Source of the DNA: Rhizobium sophoriradicis
Lineage (GTDB): Bacteria > Pseudomonadota > Alphaproteobacteria > Rhizobiales > Rhizobiaceae
Direction of reading: 5' to 3'
DNA length: 64,000 nt
Assembly: GCF_003939025.1 (NCBI RefSeq)
Contig: NZ_RQIH01000009.1
Coordinates: 233,933-297,932, forward strand
Part shown: piece by piece, positions 31,186 to 41,050 of the stretch
Position numbering within the stretch: position 1 is the first letter of the stretch
How the letters are laid out: each line of letters starts with the position of its first letter
The notes under the pieces: generated by a model
The model's input: only the letters and a program-made list of their open reading frames with translations
Told to the model about the DNA's origin: nothing
Databases searched by the model: none
Program-made: the position numbers and the translations under genes

Positions 31186-31872
31186 ATGTTCAAACTGATT
31201 TCCATTCTCTTGCGGGGCAGGGCGCATGATGCCGAGCAGGCCTTTGCCGATCGCCACGCCGTGCCGCTGCTTGCCCAGCAGATCCGCGATGCCGCCCAGG
31301 CGATCCAGTCGGCCCGGCGCAGCGTCGCCGTCGCCATCGCCCAGAACGAGCAGGAGAAGGCGCAGCATCAGACGATCCTTTCCCGCATTGCCGATCTCGA
31401 GACCCGCGCCTGCGCAGCGCTGGATAAGGGCAATGAGAGCCTGGCCCGCGAGGCGGCCGAGGCGATCGCCTTTCTCGAAGCCGAGCGCGATGCGTCGGTC
31501 GCGGCGCAGGCCCAGTTCACCACCTCGATCGGCAAGCTGAAGGGCATCGTCCGCTCGGCCGAGGCGCGGCTGCAGGAGCTGCAGCGCGGCGAGCGGCTGG
31601 CCCGCGCCACCGAAGAGGCGCAGAAGCTCGATGTCGTCGTCGCCGGCCCCGGCCTTGCCACCCTCGACGAGGCCGAGGAGACCTTAGCGCGGCTGCGCCT
31701 GCGCCAAAGCCAGAACGAACTGACCGCCGCCGCGCTGAAGGACATGGAAAGCGCCACGCGGCCGGCCGGCATCATAGAAAAGCTCGCCAATGCCGGCTGC
31801 GGCGCGCCGCTCACCTCATCGGCCGATGATGTGCTCGCCCGGCTGAAGAGCCGCATCACCCCGGCCGCCTGA
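31186..31872 (+). CDS. PspA/IM30 family protein
   Basis: The 228-residue protein is nearly all alpha-helical coiled coil, starting MFKLISILLRGRAHDAEQAF and rich in Ala, Glu, Gln and Arg, as in phage-shock protein A/Vipp1. These bind stressed inner membrane and maintain the proton gradient. GGAGGC lies eight bases before the ATG. The usual PspF/PspBC partners are absent; a TetR protein and a YiaA-like membrane protein sit beside it instead. Confidence 0.8.
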   Translation: MFKLISILLRGRAHDAEQAFADRHAVPLLAQQIRDAAQAIQSARRSVAVAIAQNEQEKAQHQTILSRIADLETRACAALDKGNESLAREAAEAIAFLEAERDASVAAQAQFTTSIGKLKGIVRSAEARLQELQRGERLARATEEAQKLDVVVAGPGLATLDEAEETLARLRLRQSQNELTAAALKDMESATRPAGIIEKLANAGCGAPLTSSADDVLARLKSRITPAA

Positions 31873-31919
31873 ATTCATCCATCCCACCATTCACCCCTAA
31901 AAATTGAAGGGTCACTGCA

Positions 31920-32201
31920 ATGAACGACAGTTTCCAGAAACATTCCGCCAGCTGGGTCAGCTTCTCCTACATCTCCTTTGGCGCCGCCGCCTTCATGCTG
32001 GCGCTCGGCCTTTACATGATGCCGCTCGATCTCTGGGGCAAAGGCTATCTCGCCATGGGCATCTTGATGCTGGTGCAGACCACGGTGAACATCACCAAGA
32101 CGCTGCGCGACAATGCCGAATCCGAGAAGCTGATCCGCAAGGTCGAGGACGCCCGCACCGAAAAACTGCTCGTCAAATTCAATCGTAGCGATGAAGATTG
32201 A
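31920..32201 (+). CDS. YiaA/YiaB-type two-helix inner membrane protein
   Basis: The 93-residue protein has two membrane helices (YISFGAAAFMLALGLYMM and GYLAMGILMLVQTTVNIT) separated by a short turn, and a charged cytoplasmic tail (KTLRDNAESEKLIRKVEDAR), the YiaAB domain pattern. It lies 47 bases after the pspA-like gene in the same direction, so the two form a likely operon under the TetR-type regulator. Confidence 0.85.
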   Translation: MNDSFQKHSASWVSFSYISFGAAAFMLALGLYMMPLDLWGKGYLAMGILMLVQTTVNITKTLRDNAESEKLIRKVEDARTEKLLVKFNRSDED

Positions 32202-32212
32202 TCTTCCTTAAC

Positions 32213-32262
32213 CACAGCGCAGAGTTGTTGCCGCATTCAACCAATGGGTAACAACTCTGTGG
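32213..32262 (+). promoter_or_regulatory. stem-loop ahead of the acyltransferase gene
   Basis: CCACAG-CGC-AGAGTTGTT (32212-32229) pairs with AACAACTCTGTGG (32250-32262) with a three-base bulge. No T-run follows, so a regulatory leader structure is as likely as a terminator. It ends 34 bases before the next start. Confidence 0.45.
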
Positions 32263-32295
32263 CCTTCTCGAGCTGCCGAAAGAGGGACCAAGCCC

Positions 32296-35200
32296 GTGCA
32301 ACACAATCTGATGATGTCTAGGAAATTCGCGCCGCTGTTCTGGACCCAGTTCCTCACGGCCTTCAACGACAATTTTCTGAAGAACACGCTGGTGTTCCTC
32401 ATTCTCTTCAAGATGTCGGCAAGCGAAGGTGCTGCCCTGGTGACGCTTGCCGGCGTCATCCTCATCGTGCCCTTCCTGCTGCTCTCCGCACTCGGCGGCG
32501 AGCTGGCTGACAAGCACGACAAGGCGAAGGTCGCCGAACTCCTGAAACGCTCAGAGATCGGCATTGCCGCGCTTGCCGTCGTCGGCCTCGGCTTCTCCTC
32601 CATCTCAGTGCTGATGGTCGCGCTCTTCGGCTTCGGTGTCGTCTCTGCGCTGTTCGGGCCGATCAAATACGGCATCCTGCCCGATCATCTCGATCGCCGC
32701 GACCTTCCGAAGGCCAATGCCTGGATCGAGGGCGGCACCTTCATCGCCATCCTCGCCGGCACGATCATCGCCGCCCTGGCCTTTTCCAGCGGCGACAATG
32801 TGCTGCTGTTCGGCTCGATGATGATGGGCCTGTCGCTGCTCTGCTGGCTGGCGAGCCGGATGATCCCGCCGACCGGCTCGAAGGCGCCGGATCTGCAGAT
32901 CGACCGCAATGTCATCCGCTCCAGCTACACGCTGGTGATGGAAATCCGGCAGGACAAGCGGCTGTGGCGTTCGGCGCTGATGAACTGCTGGTTCTGGCTG
33001 GTCGGCGCCTTCGTTCTGTCGATCCTGCCGACCATGGTGACCGAGCTGCTCGGCGGCTCGGAGCTCGTCGTGCCGGCCTATCTCACCGTCTTCGCCATTG
33101 CCGTTGCCGTCGGCTCGGCGATCGCCGCCTGGATGTCGTCGGGCCGCATCGTGCTCTTGCCGGCCCCGGTCGGCACGGCGCTGCTCGGCCTCTTCAGCCT
33201 CGATCTCGCCTGGAACCTCTGGGGCCTGCAATCGACGACCCATGCGACGACGATCCTCGATTTCTTCGCCGGTCAAAACACCATCCGCGTCGCCATCGAT
33301 CTCGCCGGCATGGCGATCGCGGGCGCCTTCATCGCCGTTCCCACCTTCGCCGGCCTGCAGACCTGGGCGCATGAGGACCGCCGCGCCCGCGTCATCGGTG
33401 CGGCCAACGTGCTCTCGGCGCTGTTCATCACCGTCGGCCTCGGCCTCGTCGCCGTCATCCAGGCGCTCGGCGCCTCCATACCTCAAATCCTGATCGGCCT
33501 CGGCATCCTCAATTTCGCCGTCGCCTGGCTGATGCTGAAGACGCTGCCGACCAACCCGTTCCGCGATTTCATCTCGATCCTGTTCCGCGCCTTCATGCGC
33601 CTCGAGGTCGAGGGGCTGGAGAATATCAAGAAGGCCGGCCGCGCGCCGATCATTGCGCTCAACCATGTCAGCCTGCTTGATGGCGCCCTGGCGCTCGCCA
33701 TCACCGAGGAAGAGCCCACCTTTGCCGTTGATTACAAGATCGCCCAGGCCTGGTGGGTGCGGCCCTTCCTGAAAATGTGCAAATTCCTGCCGCTCGACCC
33801 GACCAAGCCGATGGCGACGCGCTCGCTGATCAAGGTGGTGCAGGATGGCAGCCCAATCGGCATCTTCCCCGAGGGACGCCTGACGGTGACCGGCACGCTG
33901 ATGAAGGTCTATGATGGTGCTGCCATGGTCGCCGACAAAACAGGCTCGATGGTGGTGCCCGTCAAGATCGACGGGCTGGAGAAGAGCTATCTCTCCTATC
34001 TCGACAACGGCAAGATCCGCCGCCGGCTGTTTCCCAAGGTCAAGGTCACCATTCTCGAGCCGGTGAAGCTGGAAGTGCCGGCGGAGCTGAAAGGCCGCAA
34101 GCGCCGCACGGCGGCAGGCGCTGCCCTCTATCAGGTGATGTCGAACCTGCTGTTCGAGACCGCCGATACCTCGTCCACCGTGCTCACCCGCGTCATCCAG
34201 GCGGCCCAGGAATTCGGGATGAAAAAACTCGCCGTCGAGGATCCGGTCACCGGCAGCCTCACCTATGGCAAGCTCTTGACCGGTGCCGCCGTGCTCGGCG
34301 CCAAGTTCCGCGCCCGCTTCCCGGAGGCAAACATCGGCGTCATGCTGCCGAATGCCAATGGCGCCGCCGCCACCATTCTCGGCGTCATGAGCGCGGGCAA
34401 GGTGCCGGCCATGCTGAACTTCACCGCGGGCGCCGCCAACATCCTCTCCGCCTGCAAGGCCGCCGAGATCAAACATGTGCTGACCTCGCGCGCCTTCGTC
34501 GCCCAGGCCAAGCTCGGCCCGGTTGTCGAGGAGCTGGAAAAGCAGGTGACGATCGTCTGGCTCGATGATCTGAGAGCCGAGGTCAGCGCGGTCGACAAGA
34601 TCCGCGGACTCCTGCGCAAGGCGCGCCCGCTGGTGAAACGCCAGCCGGATGATCCGGCCGTCATCCTCTTCACCTCCGGCTCCGAGGGCACGCCGAAGGG
34701 CGTGGTGCTGACCCACCGCAACATCCTGTCGAACGCCGCCCAGGCCGCCGCCCGCATCGATTTCCACAGCGGCGACAAGGTGTTCAACATCCTGCCGGTC
34801 TTCCATTCCTTCGGGCTGACGGCCGGCACCGTGCTGCCGCTAATTTCAGGCGTGCCGGTCTATTTCTATCCCTCGCCGCTGCATTACCGCATCGTGCCGG
34901 AGCTGATCTATGTCTCCAACGCCACGATCATCTTCGGCACCGATACCTTCCTCAACGGTTATGCCAGGACCGCGCATCCTTACGATTTCCGCTCGATCCG
35001 CTATATCTTCTCCGGCGCCGAGCCGGTGAAAGCCTCGACCCGCAACACCTATATGGAAAAATTCGGCCTGCGCATCCTCGAAGGCTACGGCGTCACCGAG
35101 ACGGCGCCGGTCATTTCCATCAACACGCTGATGTACAACAAGTCGGGCACGGTCGGCAAAATCCTGCCGGGCATGGAATGGAAGCTCGAACCGGTGCCCG

Positions 35201-35691
35201 GCATCGATGAGGGCGGAAGGCTGCATGTGCGCGGCGCCAATGTCATGGCCGGTTATCTCCGCGCCGAAAAACCCGGCGTGCTCGAGCCGCTCGCCGATGG
35301 CTGGCACGATACCGGCGACATCGTCACCATCGACGAGGACGGCTTCGTCAAGATCCGCGGCCGCGCCAAACGCTTCGCCAAGATCGGCGGCGAAATGATC
35401 TCGCTCGCCGCCGTCGAAACACTCGCCGCCGAGCTCTGGCCCGGCGCCCTCTCCGTCGTCTCCTCGCTGCCCGACCCCAAGAAGGGCGAACGCCTGGTGC
35501 TGCTCACCGAAGCCGAAACCGCCACCCGCGCCGAATTCCTCGCCTTCGCCAAATCCAAGGGCGCCATGGACATGATGGTCCCGGCCGAGGTCACCATCGG
35601 CAAGGTGCCGGTGCTGGGTTCCGGCAAGGTCGATTTCGTCGCGGCGCGCAAGCTGGCGGAGAGCGTGGCCGAGAAGGGGGAGGCGGCGTAG
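32296..35691 (+). CDS. acyl-[ACP]-phospholipid O-acyltransferase / acyl-ACP synthetase with MFS domain
   Basis: The 1131-residue protein joins three parts. Residues about 10-420 are an LplT-like MFS transporter (lysophospholipid flippase type). Residues about 440-640 are a PlsC acyltransferase with NHVSLLD (HX4D, from 456) and FPEGRLT. Residues from about 650 are an AMP-forming synthetase with FTSGSEGTPKGV (near 790) and YGVTETAPV. In E. coli LplT and Aas are separate proteins that remake phospholipid from lysophospholipid at the inner membrane. GTG 32296 and ATG 32311 are both possible starts. Confidence 0.9.
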   Translation: MQHNLMMSRKFAPLFWTQFLTAFNDNFLKNTLVFLILFKMSASEGAALVTLAGVILIVPFLLLSALGGELADKHDKAKVAELLKRSEIGIAALAVVGLGFSSISVLMVALFGFGVVSALFGPIKYGILPDHLDRRDLPKANAWIEGGTFIAILAGTIIAALAFSSGDNVLLFGSMMMGLSLLCWLASRMIPPTGSKAPDLQIDRNVIRSSYTLVMEIRQDKRLWRSALMNCWFWLVGAFVLSILPTMVTELLGGSELVVPAYLTVFAIAVAVGSAIAAWMSSGRIVLLPAPVGTALLGLFSLDLAWNLWGLQSTTHATTILDFFAGQNTIRVAIDLAGMAIAGAFIAVPTFAGLQTWAHEDRRARVIGAANVLSALFITVGLGLVAVIQALGASIPQILIGLGILNFAVAWLMLKTLPTNPFRDFISILFRAFMRLEVEGLENIKKAGRAPIIALNHVSLLDGALALAITEEEPTFAVDYKIAQAWWVRPFLKMCKFLPLDPTKPMATRSLIKVVQDGSPIGIFPEGRLTVTGTLMKVYDGAAMVADKTGSMVVPVKIDGLEKSYLSYLDNGKIRRRLFPKVKVTILEPVKLEVPAELKGRKRRTAAGAALYQVMSNLLFETADTSSTVLTRVIQAAQEFGMKKLAVEDPVTGSLTYGKLLTGAAVLGAKFRARFPEANIGVMLPNANGAAATILGVMSAGKVPAMLNFTAGAANILSACKAAEIKHVLTSRAFVAQAKLGPVVEELEKQVTIVWLDDLRAEVSAVDKIRGLLRKARPLVKRQPDDPAVILFTSGSEGTPKGVVLTHRNILSNAAQAAARIDFHSGDKVFNILPVFHSFGLTAGTVLPLISGVPVYFYPSPLHYRIVPELIYVSNATIIFGTDTFLNGYARTAHPYDFRSIRYIFSGAEPVKASTRNTYMEKFGLRILEGYGVTETAPVISINTLMYNKSGTVGKILPGMEWKLEPVPGIDEGGRLHVRGANVMAGYLRAEKPGVLEPLADGWHDTGDIVTIDEDGFVKIRGRAKRFAKIGGEMISLAAVETLAAELWPGALSVVSSLPDPKKGERLVLLTEAETATRAEFLAFAKSKGAMDMMVPAEVTIGKVPVLGSGKVDFVAARKLAESVAEKGEAA

Positions 35692-35749
35692 GCGTGAGTG
35701 GGATGCAGGGGAGGGCACCACCTCTCCTGCGTCAACCGGATCACCACCT

Positions 35750-36180
35750 CCCTCCGTCATCCTAGGCTTGACCCTGGGATCCATGCGGCTGGCACTGGGT
35801 GGACTGAGATGGCGTCCGACTCAGCGAGACAATTGAAGCCGCGCGCTTGGTCGTGGATCCCAGGGTCAAGCCCTGGGATGACGGAGAGTGTGGTGGGCGT
35901 CTCGCCAAACGCACCGCCAATGCGGCTTGCGACGCCGCACTCGGCTCAGCTTCATTGGCGCCCGGCGCGGCTGTGAGCCTCGGCACCACCTCTGCTCCGT
36001 CTACCCGCTGCCTCTCTCCACCGCCAACCAAGAACCACGCCTCCACCGTCAACCCGGCACTACCTCTCTTGCGCCACCAGGCACCACCTCTCCTCCGTCG
36101 ACCTGGCACCACGCCTCCTCTTCCATCCCGAGCACCACTTCTCCTCCGTCATCCCAGGGCTTGACCCTGGGATCCATGCG
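35750..36180. repeat. repeat cluster with family A palindromes
   Basis: Family A copies lie at about 35,755-35,784, 35,853-35,884 and 36,146-36,176. Between them are tandem units CACCACCTCTCCTCCGTC, the complement of the GGTGGTGCC/GGAGGAGAG units seen at 13,650-14,500. No gene is supported between 35,692 and 36,207. Confidence 0.85.
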
Positions 36181-36207
36181 GCCGGCACGACAGGAGCGCA
36201 GCCGGCA

Positions 36208-36492
36208 TTACCAGAGCGTCAGATAAAGGTCATCCCACCCGGGATTCATCGCCTCGACCAGATCGAGCTTCCATTGCCGGTTCCAGCGTTTCAACGACTT
36301 CTCGCGCTGGATCGCACTGCCGATGTCCCAATGTTCCTCGTACCAGACGAGACGGGTGCAGCCATATTTCCAGGCAAAGCCCGGCGTCAGCCCCTCGCGA
36401 TGTTCATGGATGCGTCGCTCCAGATCGGATGTCACGCCGATATAAAGCGTGCCGTTTTTCTGGTTCGTGACGATGTAGACATATCCTGCCAT
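36208..36492 (-). CDS. GIY-YIG nuclease family protein
   Basis: The 94-residue single-domain protein has VYIVTNQKNGTLYIGVTSDL (GIY and YIG motifs), R in ERRIHEHREG and the C-terminal catalytic glutamate region REKSLKRWNRQWKLDLV. This is the UvrC-N-like small family of unknown role. It lies within the repeat-rich gap, with family A palindromes on both sides. ATG 36492 opens the domain; upstream residues are repeat-derived. Confidence 0.85.
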   Translation of the reverse strand: MAGYVYIVTNQKNGTLYIGVTSDLERRIHEHREGLTPGFAWKYGCTRLVWYEEHWDIGSAIQREKSLKRWNRQWKLDLVEAMNPGWDDLYLTLW

Positions 36493-36499
36493 GCCGGCT

Positions 36500-37520
36500 T
36501 GGTTGTGGATCCCAGGGTCAAGCCCTGGGATGACGGAGCGTGTGGCTGGCGTTCTCGCCAGACGCGCCGGCGAGGGAGCTTGCCGTGCTGCTCGCTTGAT
36601 CGCAGCCGACGCGGCTCGTGGGTCGCGGCAACACCTCTCCACCGTCAATCCAAGCATCACCTCTCCTCCGTCATCCCAGGGCTTGACCCTGGGATCCATG
36701 CCGCTGGCACCAGGTGAACAGCGAAGGCGCCCCACTGCAGAAATAGAAGTCCGCGTCCGTGGCCGTGGATCCCAGGGTCAAGCCCTGGGATGACGGAGCG
36801 TGTAGTTGGCGTCTCGCCAAACGCACCGGCGGTGAAGCTTGCGGCGCGGCGCTCGTGGTTCGCTCATCGCGCTCGGCGCGGCTTTTGGTCCCGGCACTAT
36901 CTCTGCTCCGTCGACCCCCGGCACCACCTCTCCACCGCCAACCGGGCACCACACCTCCACCGTCACCCTAGCACTACCTCTCCTCCGTCATCCCAGGGCT
37001 TGACCCTGGGATCCATGCGGCAGGCACCGGGCGAACAGCGAAGGCGTTCCATGCGGAGAAATGGAAGTCCGCGTGCTTGGTTGTGGATCCCAGGGTCAAG
37101 CCCTGGGATGACGGAGTGTGTAGTTGGCTTTGTTGCCAGATGCACCGACAACGCAGTTTGCGGCGCCGCGCTCGCGGTTCGTTTCATCGCGTCCGGCGCG
37201 GCTTTTGGTCCCAGCACCACCTCTCCACCGCCAACCGGGCACCACCTCTCCTCCGTCATCCGGGCACCACCTCTCCTCCGTCATCCCAGGGCTTGACCCT
37301 GGGATCCATGCGGCTGGCACTAGGTGGACCGCGAAGGCGCCCCACTGCAGAGCAATTAGAAGTCCGCGTGCTTGGTTGTGGATCCCAGGGTCAAGCCCTG
37401 GGATGACGGAGGGTGTGGTTGGCTTTGTTGCCAGACGCACCGGCGATGCAGCTTGCGGCACCACCTCTGCCGCGCCGTCCCGGGCGCCACTTATCCTCCG
37501 TCATCCCAGGACCGCCGATC
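36500..37520. repeat. repeat-filled gap with seven family A palindromes
   Basis: Copies lie at about 36,507-36,537, 36,668-36,698, 36,766-36,797, 36,985-37,016, 37,083-37,114, 37,275-37,306 and 37,378-37,408, alternating in orientation, plus a truncated copy at about 37,500. The spacers between successive pairs are themselves related, so the gap looks like repeated duplication of a composite unit of 200-300 bases. A stretch of about 250 bases near 37,250-37,500 closely repeats the one at 14,220-14,600. No gene is supported from 36,493 to 37,688. Confidence 0.85.
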
Positions 37521-37688
37521 TCCAGGCAGGAAAGCGCGTCGCGTGCCGCTGCCCATACGCGCCATCATCAACGATACGGCCCCCAATGACGCGTTTCGCC
37601 TCTCCTGCGGCGCATATGAGGTTGTCTCGCCCGAGCAGTCGCTTCACCATGACGGCAACTTCAGCTTCGAAAAACAGACAGGCAGGCC

Positions 37689-40664
37689 ATGACAGATATC
37701 GCGCAGATGCAGGAACAGCGATTGAACGCCCTTCGACAGACCGCGTCGGGTGCGCCGAAACTGCCGTCCAACCCGTTTTTCGGCGTCGGGCCGATCACCG
37801 ATGCGACGACCGATGAAGTCGATAGCCGCCTCAGGCGCATCGCTTTCGACGCCTGGATCGAGAAGACCTATCGCAAGTTCGACGACCGGGGCAACGATAT
37901 CGGCGGCTTCACCACGGCCGAGATTTCCCGCAGCATGCATCGCGGCTATCCGGCCGACAAGATCCTGACCGACATGATGCGGGCGATCCATCGTTATTTC
38001 GGCTTCCCGAAGGAGAACCGCATGGCGGTCGGGCTCGGCGGCGGCCATAGCGGTTTCACCGTCTGCATCCAGCACCTGATGAATGCCAATGACCCCGCCC
38101 AGCGCGTCTATGTCGATACGCCGCGGCCGGAGAGCGATCCGTCCAAGGCCGCCGGCTTCTTCCGCCAGTCCTGGGCGACGCAGCTGATCGAGATGCAGCG
38201 CTTCGCCGAAAAGGGCTGCGAGAGCCGCATTCATTTCGCCGCCTCCGAGGGGGTGATCCCGACGGCGGCCGAGCTTTCGGCCCTCGGCGTGTCGATCTTC
38301 GTCGGCGTCGGTCACGAGACGACAGGCGCCAATGCCTATACCAGCGCCGAGATCCGCGAACTGCTGAGCTGGCTCGACGGCGATCCGGCCAACCGCCATG
38401 CGGTGTTCGACGCCACTTCGATGCTCGGCGCTATGCCGTGGGAGCCGGAGCTCGTCAGCGCCGTCATGGCGAAGTGCTGCCTGTTCATGCCGTTCCAGAA
38501 GGCGATCGGCGGCATCTCCGGCTATTTCGTCGCCTCCTTCACGCCGCATGCGCTGGCGCTGATCGAGAAGAATCAGCAGGATCCGGCCTGGGCGATCCCG
38601 CGCCAGCTGAAGATCGCGCCGCCGATCGATCCCCGGCAGCCGTTTTCGGCCAAGCGCTCCGTCGATGCCGGCCCGTTCTACGATGCCGGCGAAGACCGCA
38701 TGCTCGGCGGCGTCATCAATACCTACAGCGCGCTCGCCTTTGCCGAGACCACCTTCGGCCTGCTGCAGTCGGAAGCCCGGGTCGGCTCCGTCGTCGAGCT
38801 CAACCGCCGCTCCGCCGCCAACCGCGCCGTGATCGACGAATGGGTCAAGTCGCACCCGCTGCTGTCGTTGACCGTCACCGATGCCGAGCGCCGCGGCGCC
38901 GCCGTGACGCTGCTGAAGGTCGAGGACACCGACATTACCGATGCCGGCATCCACGCCCGCATCATCGCCCGCTCCAAGCAGCTGCTCGGTTATGAGGGCA
39001 TCACCCATCCGAACGGCGAATACGAGCCCGGCCTCGATGCGGCCCGCTACGTCAATGCCTTCCCGGGCACACCAGGCGATTACCGCGCCTGGGTCGGCGG
39101 CATCCGCGAGCCCGACGATGTCGTGGCGCTGTTGGAAAACCTGCAATATGCCTATCTCAGAGCCAAGATCGTCGTGCTCGAGGAGGAGCTCGCCAAAAAC
39201 GGCGTGACCTTCGAGGCGCCCACCAAGGCCGACGGCGCTATGCGTAAGGACGATCCGAACCGCGCCTATACCGTACTGATCGCCGATCTCATCGGCTTGC
39301 GTTTCGGCGCCGACGGCGAGCCTGATTATAGCGAGGTCAAGGCCTATATCGAGGAGAAGGGCGGCAGCTTCCATCTCGGCCCGCTCGGTGATCGCGCCAG
39401 CCTCGAAAAGGGCCGCATCCACTTCTTCTACCAGCCGAATCTCAGCACCGAGGCGGAGATCCTGCCGCAGACCGACAAGGGCCAGTATGATGCGCTGATC
39501 GCGGCGGCGACCTTCATCCCGAAGGCTTCGGTCTTCCCGCTCGGCGGCGTGCGCATCGGCGCCGGCACCGGCAATATGGCCTCGGCCTCCTGGGGCGGCG
39601 GTAACGGCGAGGGCGGCACTGCGCCCCTGATGAACACACCCGGCATCAACAGCCGGGCGACCGCCCAGATGGCTTTCAAGGCGATCCTGAAGGTCGTTCC
39701 CGACCTGCCGGTCGACCGGCTGCACCGCATGGTCGCCGGCGGCGATTTCGATACCGGCCGCCAGCTCAAGGATTTCCCGACGGCAAAGCTCGAGGGCCGC
39801 AAGCTCGCCGTCCTCGGCTACGGCAATATCGGCCGCGAAGTCGCCAAGCTCGCCAAAGCCTTCGGCATGAAGGTGGCGATCTATGCCCGCGAGCATCACA
39901 AGCGCTGGATCGAGGCCGAGGGCTTCGACTATGCCACAAGCCCGGTCGAAGCGGCAGCCGGCGCCGACGTGCTCTCCGTCCATATCGGCCTCGGCCGCCT
40001 GGATGCTTCGACCGGCACCTATTCCAATGCCGGCACCGTCGATGCCAAGGTGCTCTCCGCCATGAAGGACGGCGCGGTGCTCGTCAATTACGACCGCGGC
40101 GAAGTCGTCGATACGGGCGCGCTGGATGCCGCACTTGCCTCCGGCAAGATCGCTCATGCGGCGATCGACGCCGACCTCTTCAGGGATGCCGCGACCGGCA
40201 CGCTCAGCGGCCCGATGCTGCCCTACCTGCCGCTCGAGGAGCGTCACAAGGGCAGGCTGGAGCTCTTGCCGCATGCCGCCGCCGACACCGACCACCCGTC
40301 GCGGGTGACCGGCGCCAAGCAGGCGGTCGACCAGATCTTCGACGTCATCCGCTTCAAATCCGTCGTCAATCTCAAAGGCGACCTGCCGGAAGGCTACGTC
40401 TCCGGCGGCAGCCGCACGCCGGCCGGTATCGGCAAGGTGACGAAACAGGTGGTTGCCGAAGCCGGCGGCAAGGCGGAACTGCTCGAGGAATTGCGCCAGG
40501 TCTCGGAAAAGATCGCGGCGATCACCGGCGCGCTTTCGGCCGTTTCCGATCGGGGGCACCAGGCGCGGATCGTCGAGCGTTACACCGGCCTGCTGGTCGA
40601 AAGCGCCGACCGGCAGCGGGCGCTGCTCGACCAGCTCGGCCTTTACGGGCCGGCGGAGGGGTGA
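37689..40664 (+). CDS. fused SerC-like aminotransferase and SerA-like dehydrogenase
   Basis: The 991-residue protein has an N-terminal class V PLP aminotransferase (residues about 1-500; PLP lysine K271 in PFQKAIGGISG, as in phosphoserine aminotransferase) and a C-terminal D-2-hydroxyacid dehydrogenase (from about 560). The latter has Rossmann motif GYGNIG from residue 710 and catalytic histidine H862 in LLPHAAADT. SerA and SerC act consecutively in serine synthesis, so a fusion would channel phosphohydroxypyruvate. Both active sites look complete. GACAGGCAGGCC precedes the ATG. The assignment to serine synthesis is inference; either half could have a related substrate. Confidence 0.75.
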   Translation: MTDIAQMQEQRLNALRQTASGAPKLPSNPFFGVGPITDATTDEVDSRLRRIAFDAWIEKTYRKFDDRGNDIGGFTTAEISRSMHRGYPADKILTDMMRAIHRYFGFPKENRMAVGLGGGHSGFTVCIQHLMNANDPAQRVYVDTPRPESDPSKAAGFFRQSWATQLIEMQRFAEKGCESRIHFAASEGVIPTAAELSALGVSIFVGVGHETTGANAYTSAEIRELLSWLDGDPANRHAVFDATSMLGAMPWEPELVSAVMAKCCLFMPFQKAIGGISGYFVASFTPHALALIEKNQQDPAWAIPRQLKIAPPIDPRQPFSAKRSVDAGPFYDAGEDRMLGGVINTYSALAFAETTFGLLQSEARVGSVVELNRRSAANRAVIDEWVKSHPLLSLTVTDAERRGAAVTLLKVEDTDITDAGIHARIIARSKQLLGYEGITHPNGEYEPGLDAARYVNAFPGTPGDYRAWVGGIREPDDVVALLENLQYAYLRAKIVVLEEELAKNGVTFEAPTKADGAMRKDDPNRAYTVLIADLIGLRFGADGEPDYSEVKAYIEEKGGSFHLGPLGDRASLEKGRIHFFYQPNLSTEAEILPQTDKGQYDALIAAATFIPKASVFPLGGVRIGAGTGNMASASWGGGNGEGGTAPLMNTPGINSRATAQMAFKAILKVVPDLPVDRLHRMVAGGDFDTGRQLKDFPTAKLEGRKLAVLGYGNIGREVAKLAKAFGMKVAIYAREHHKRWIEAEGFDYATSPVEAAAGADVLSVHIGLGRLDASTGTYSNAGTVDAKVLSAMKDGAVLVNYDRGEVVDTGALDAALASGKIAHAAIDADLFRDAATGTLSGPMLPYLPLEERHKGRLELLPHAAADTDHPSRVTGAKQAVDQIFDVIRFKSVVNLKGDLPEGYVSGGSRTPAGIGKVTKQVVAEAGGKAELLEELRQVSEKIAAITGALSAVSDRGHQARIVERYTGLLVESADRQRALLDQLGLYGPAEG

Positions 40665-40712
40665 GCTGCAGCGGCGCTCGGCGGCGACCTGTTGTCGCTG
40701 ACGCCGTGCCGT

Positions 40713-40955
40713 GCAGCCCCCTCATCCGACCCTTCGGGCCACCCGCCGGGGTCGAGCCACGCGTCTCGACCCGTCCTTCGGACCCCCGCTGGGGAGAAGA
40801 GGGGAACGCGCGGCCTCACCATCGATCCTCTTGGATGGAGTGCATTTCAGCAGGATGGTTCTGTTTGCCTGTGTCGGAGCGACTTGCTCCCTCTTCTCCC
40901 CAGCGGGGAGAAGGTGGCCCGAAGGGTCGGATGAGGGGGCTGCTCGGCACAACCT
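40713..40955. repeat. long inverted repeat, REP-like element
   Basis: GCAGCCCCCTCATCCGACCC with TTCGGGCCACC (from 40713) pairs with GGTGGCCCGAAGGGTCGGAT and GAGGGGGCTGC (to 40947). Inside, CCCCGCTGGGGAGAAGAGG faces CTTCTCCCCAGCGGGGAGAA. The total is about 240 bases. The gap 40,665-41,050 has no gene. Confidence 0.8.
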
Positions 40956-41000
40956 AACGTTCGTTCTGCCACTCCGCCCAAAGGCCAGGAGCCCGAAACA

Positions 41001-41034
41001 AAACAGGCAACTCTCGGCCGCCTGTTTCTTTATA
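41001..41034. terminator. bidirectional hairpin terminator
   Basis: AAACAGGC (41001-41008) pairs with GCCTGTTT (41020-41027) and is followed by CTTTAT on the plus strand and by TTGTTT on the minus strand. It separates the SerC-SerA-like gene from the convergent lipoprotein. Confidence 0.7.
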
Positions 41035-41050
41035 CCGGACGAACCGTCCG

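Noticed and set aside
32605..34806. 733-codon open frame antisense to the acyltransferase gene
   Set aside because: Complementary-strand artefact; very rich in His, Gln, Asp and Gly with no fold pattern.
37644..40559. 971-codon open frame antisense to the SerC-SerA-like fusion
   Set aside because: Shadow of a gene whose two domains and active-site residues are clear on the other strand.
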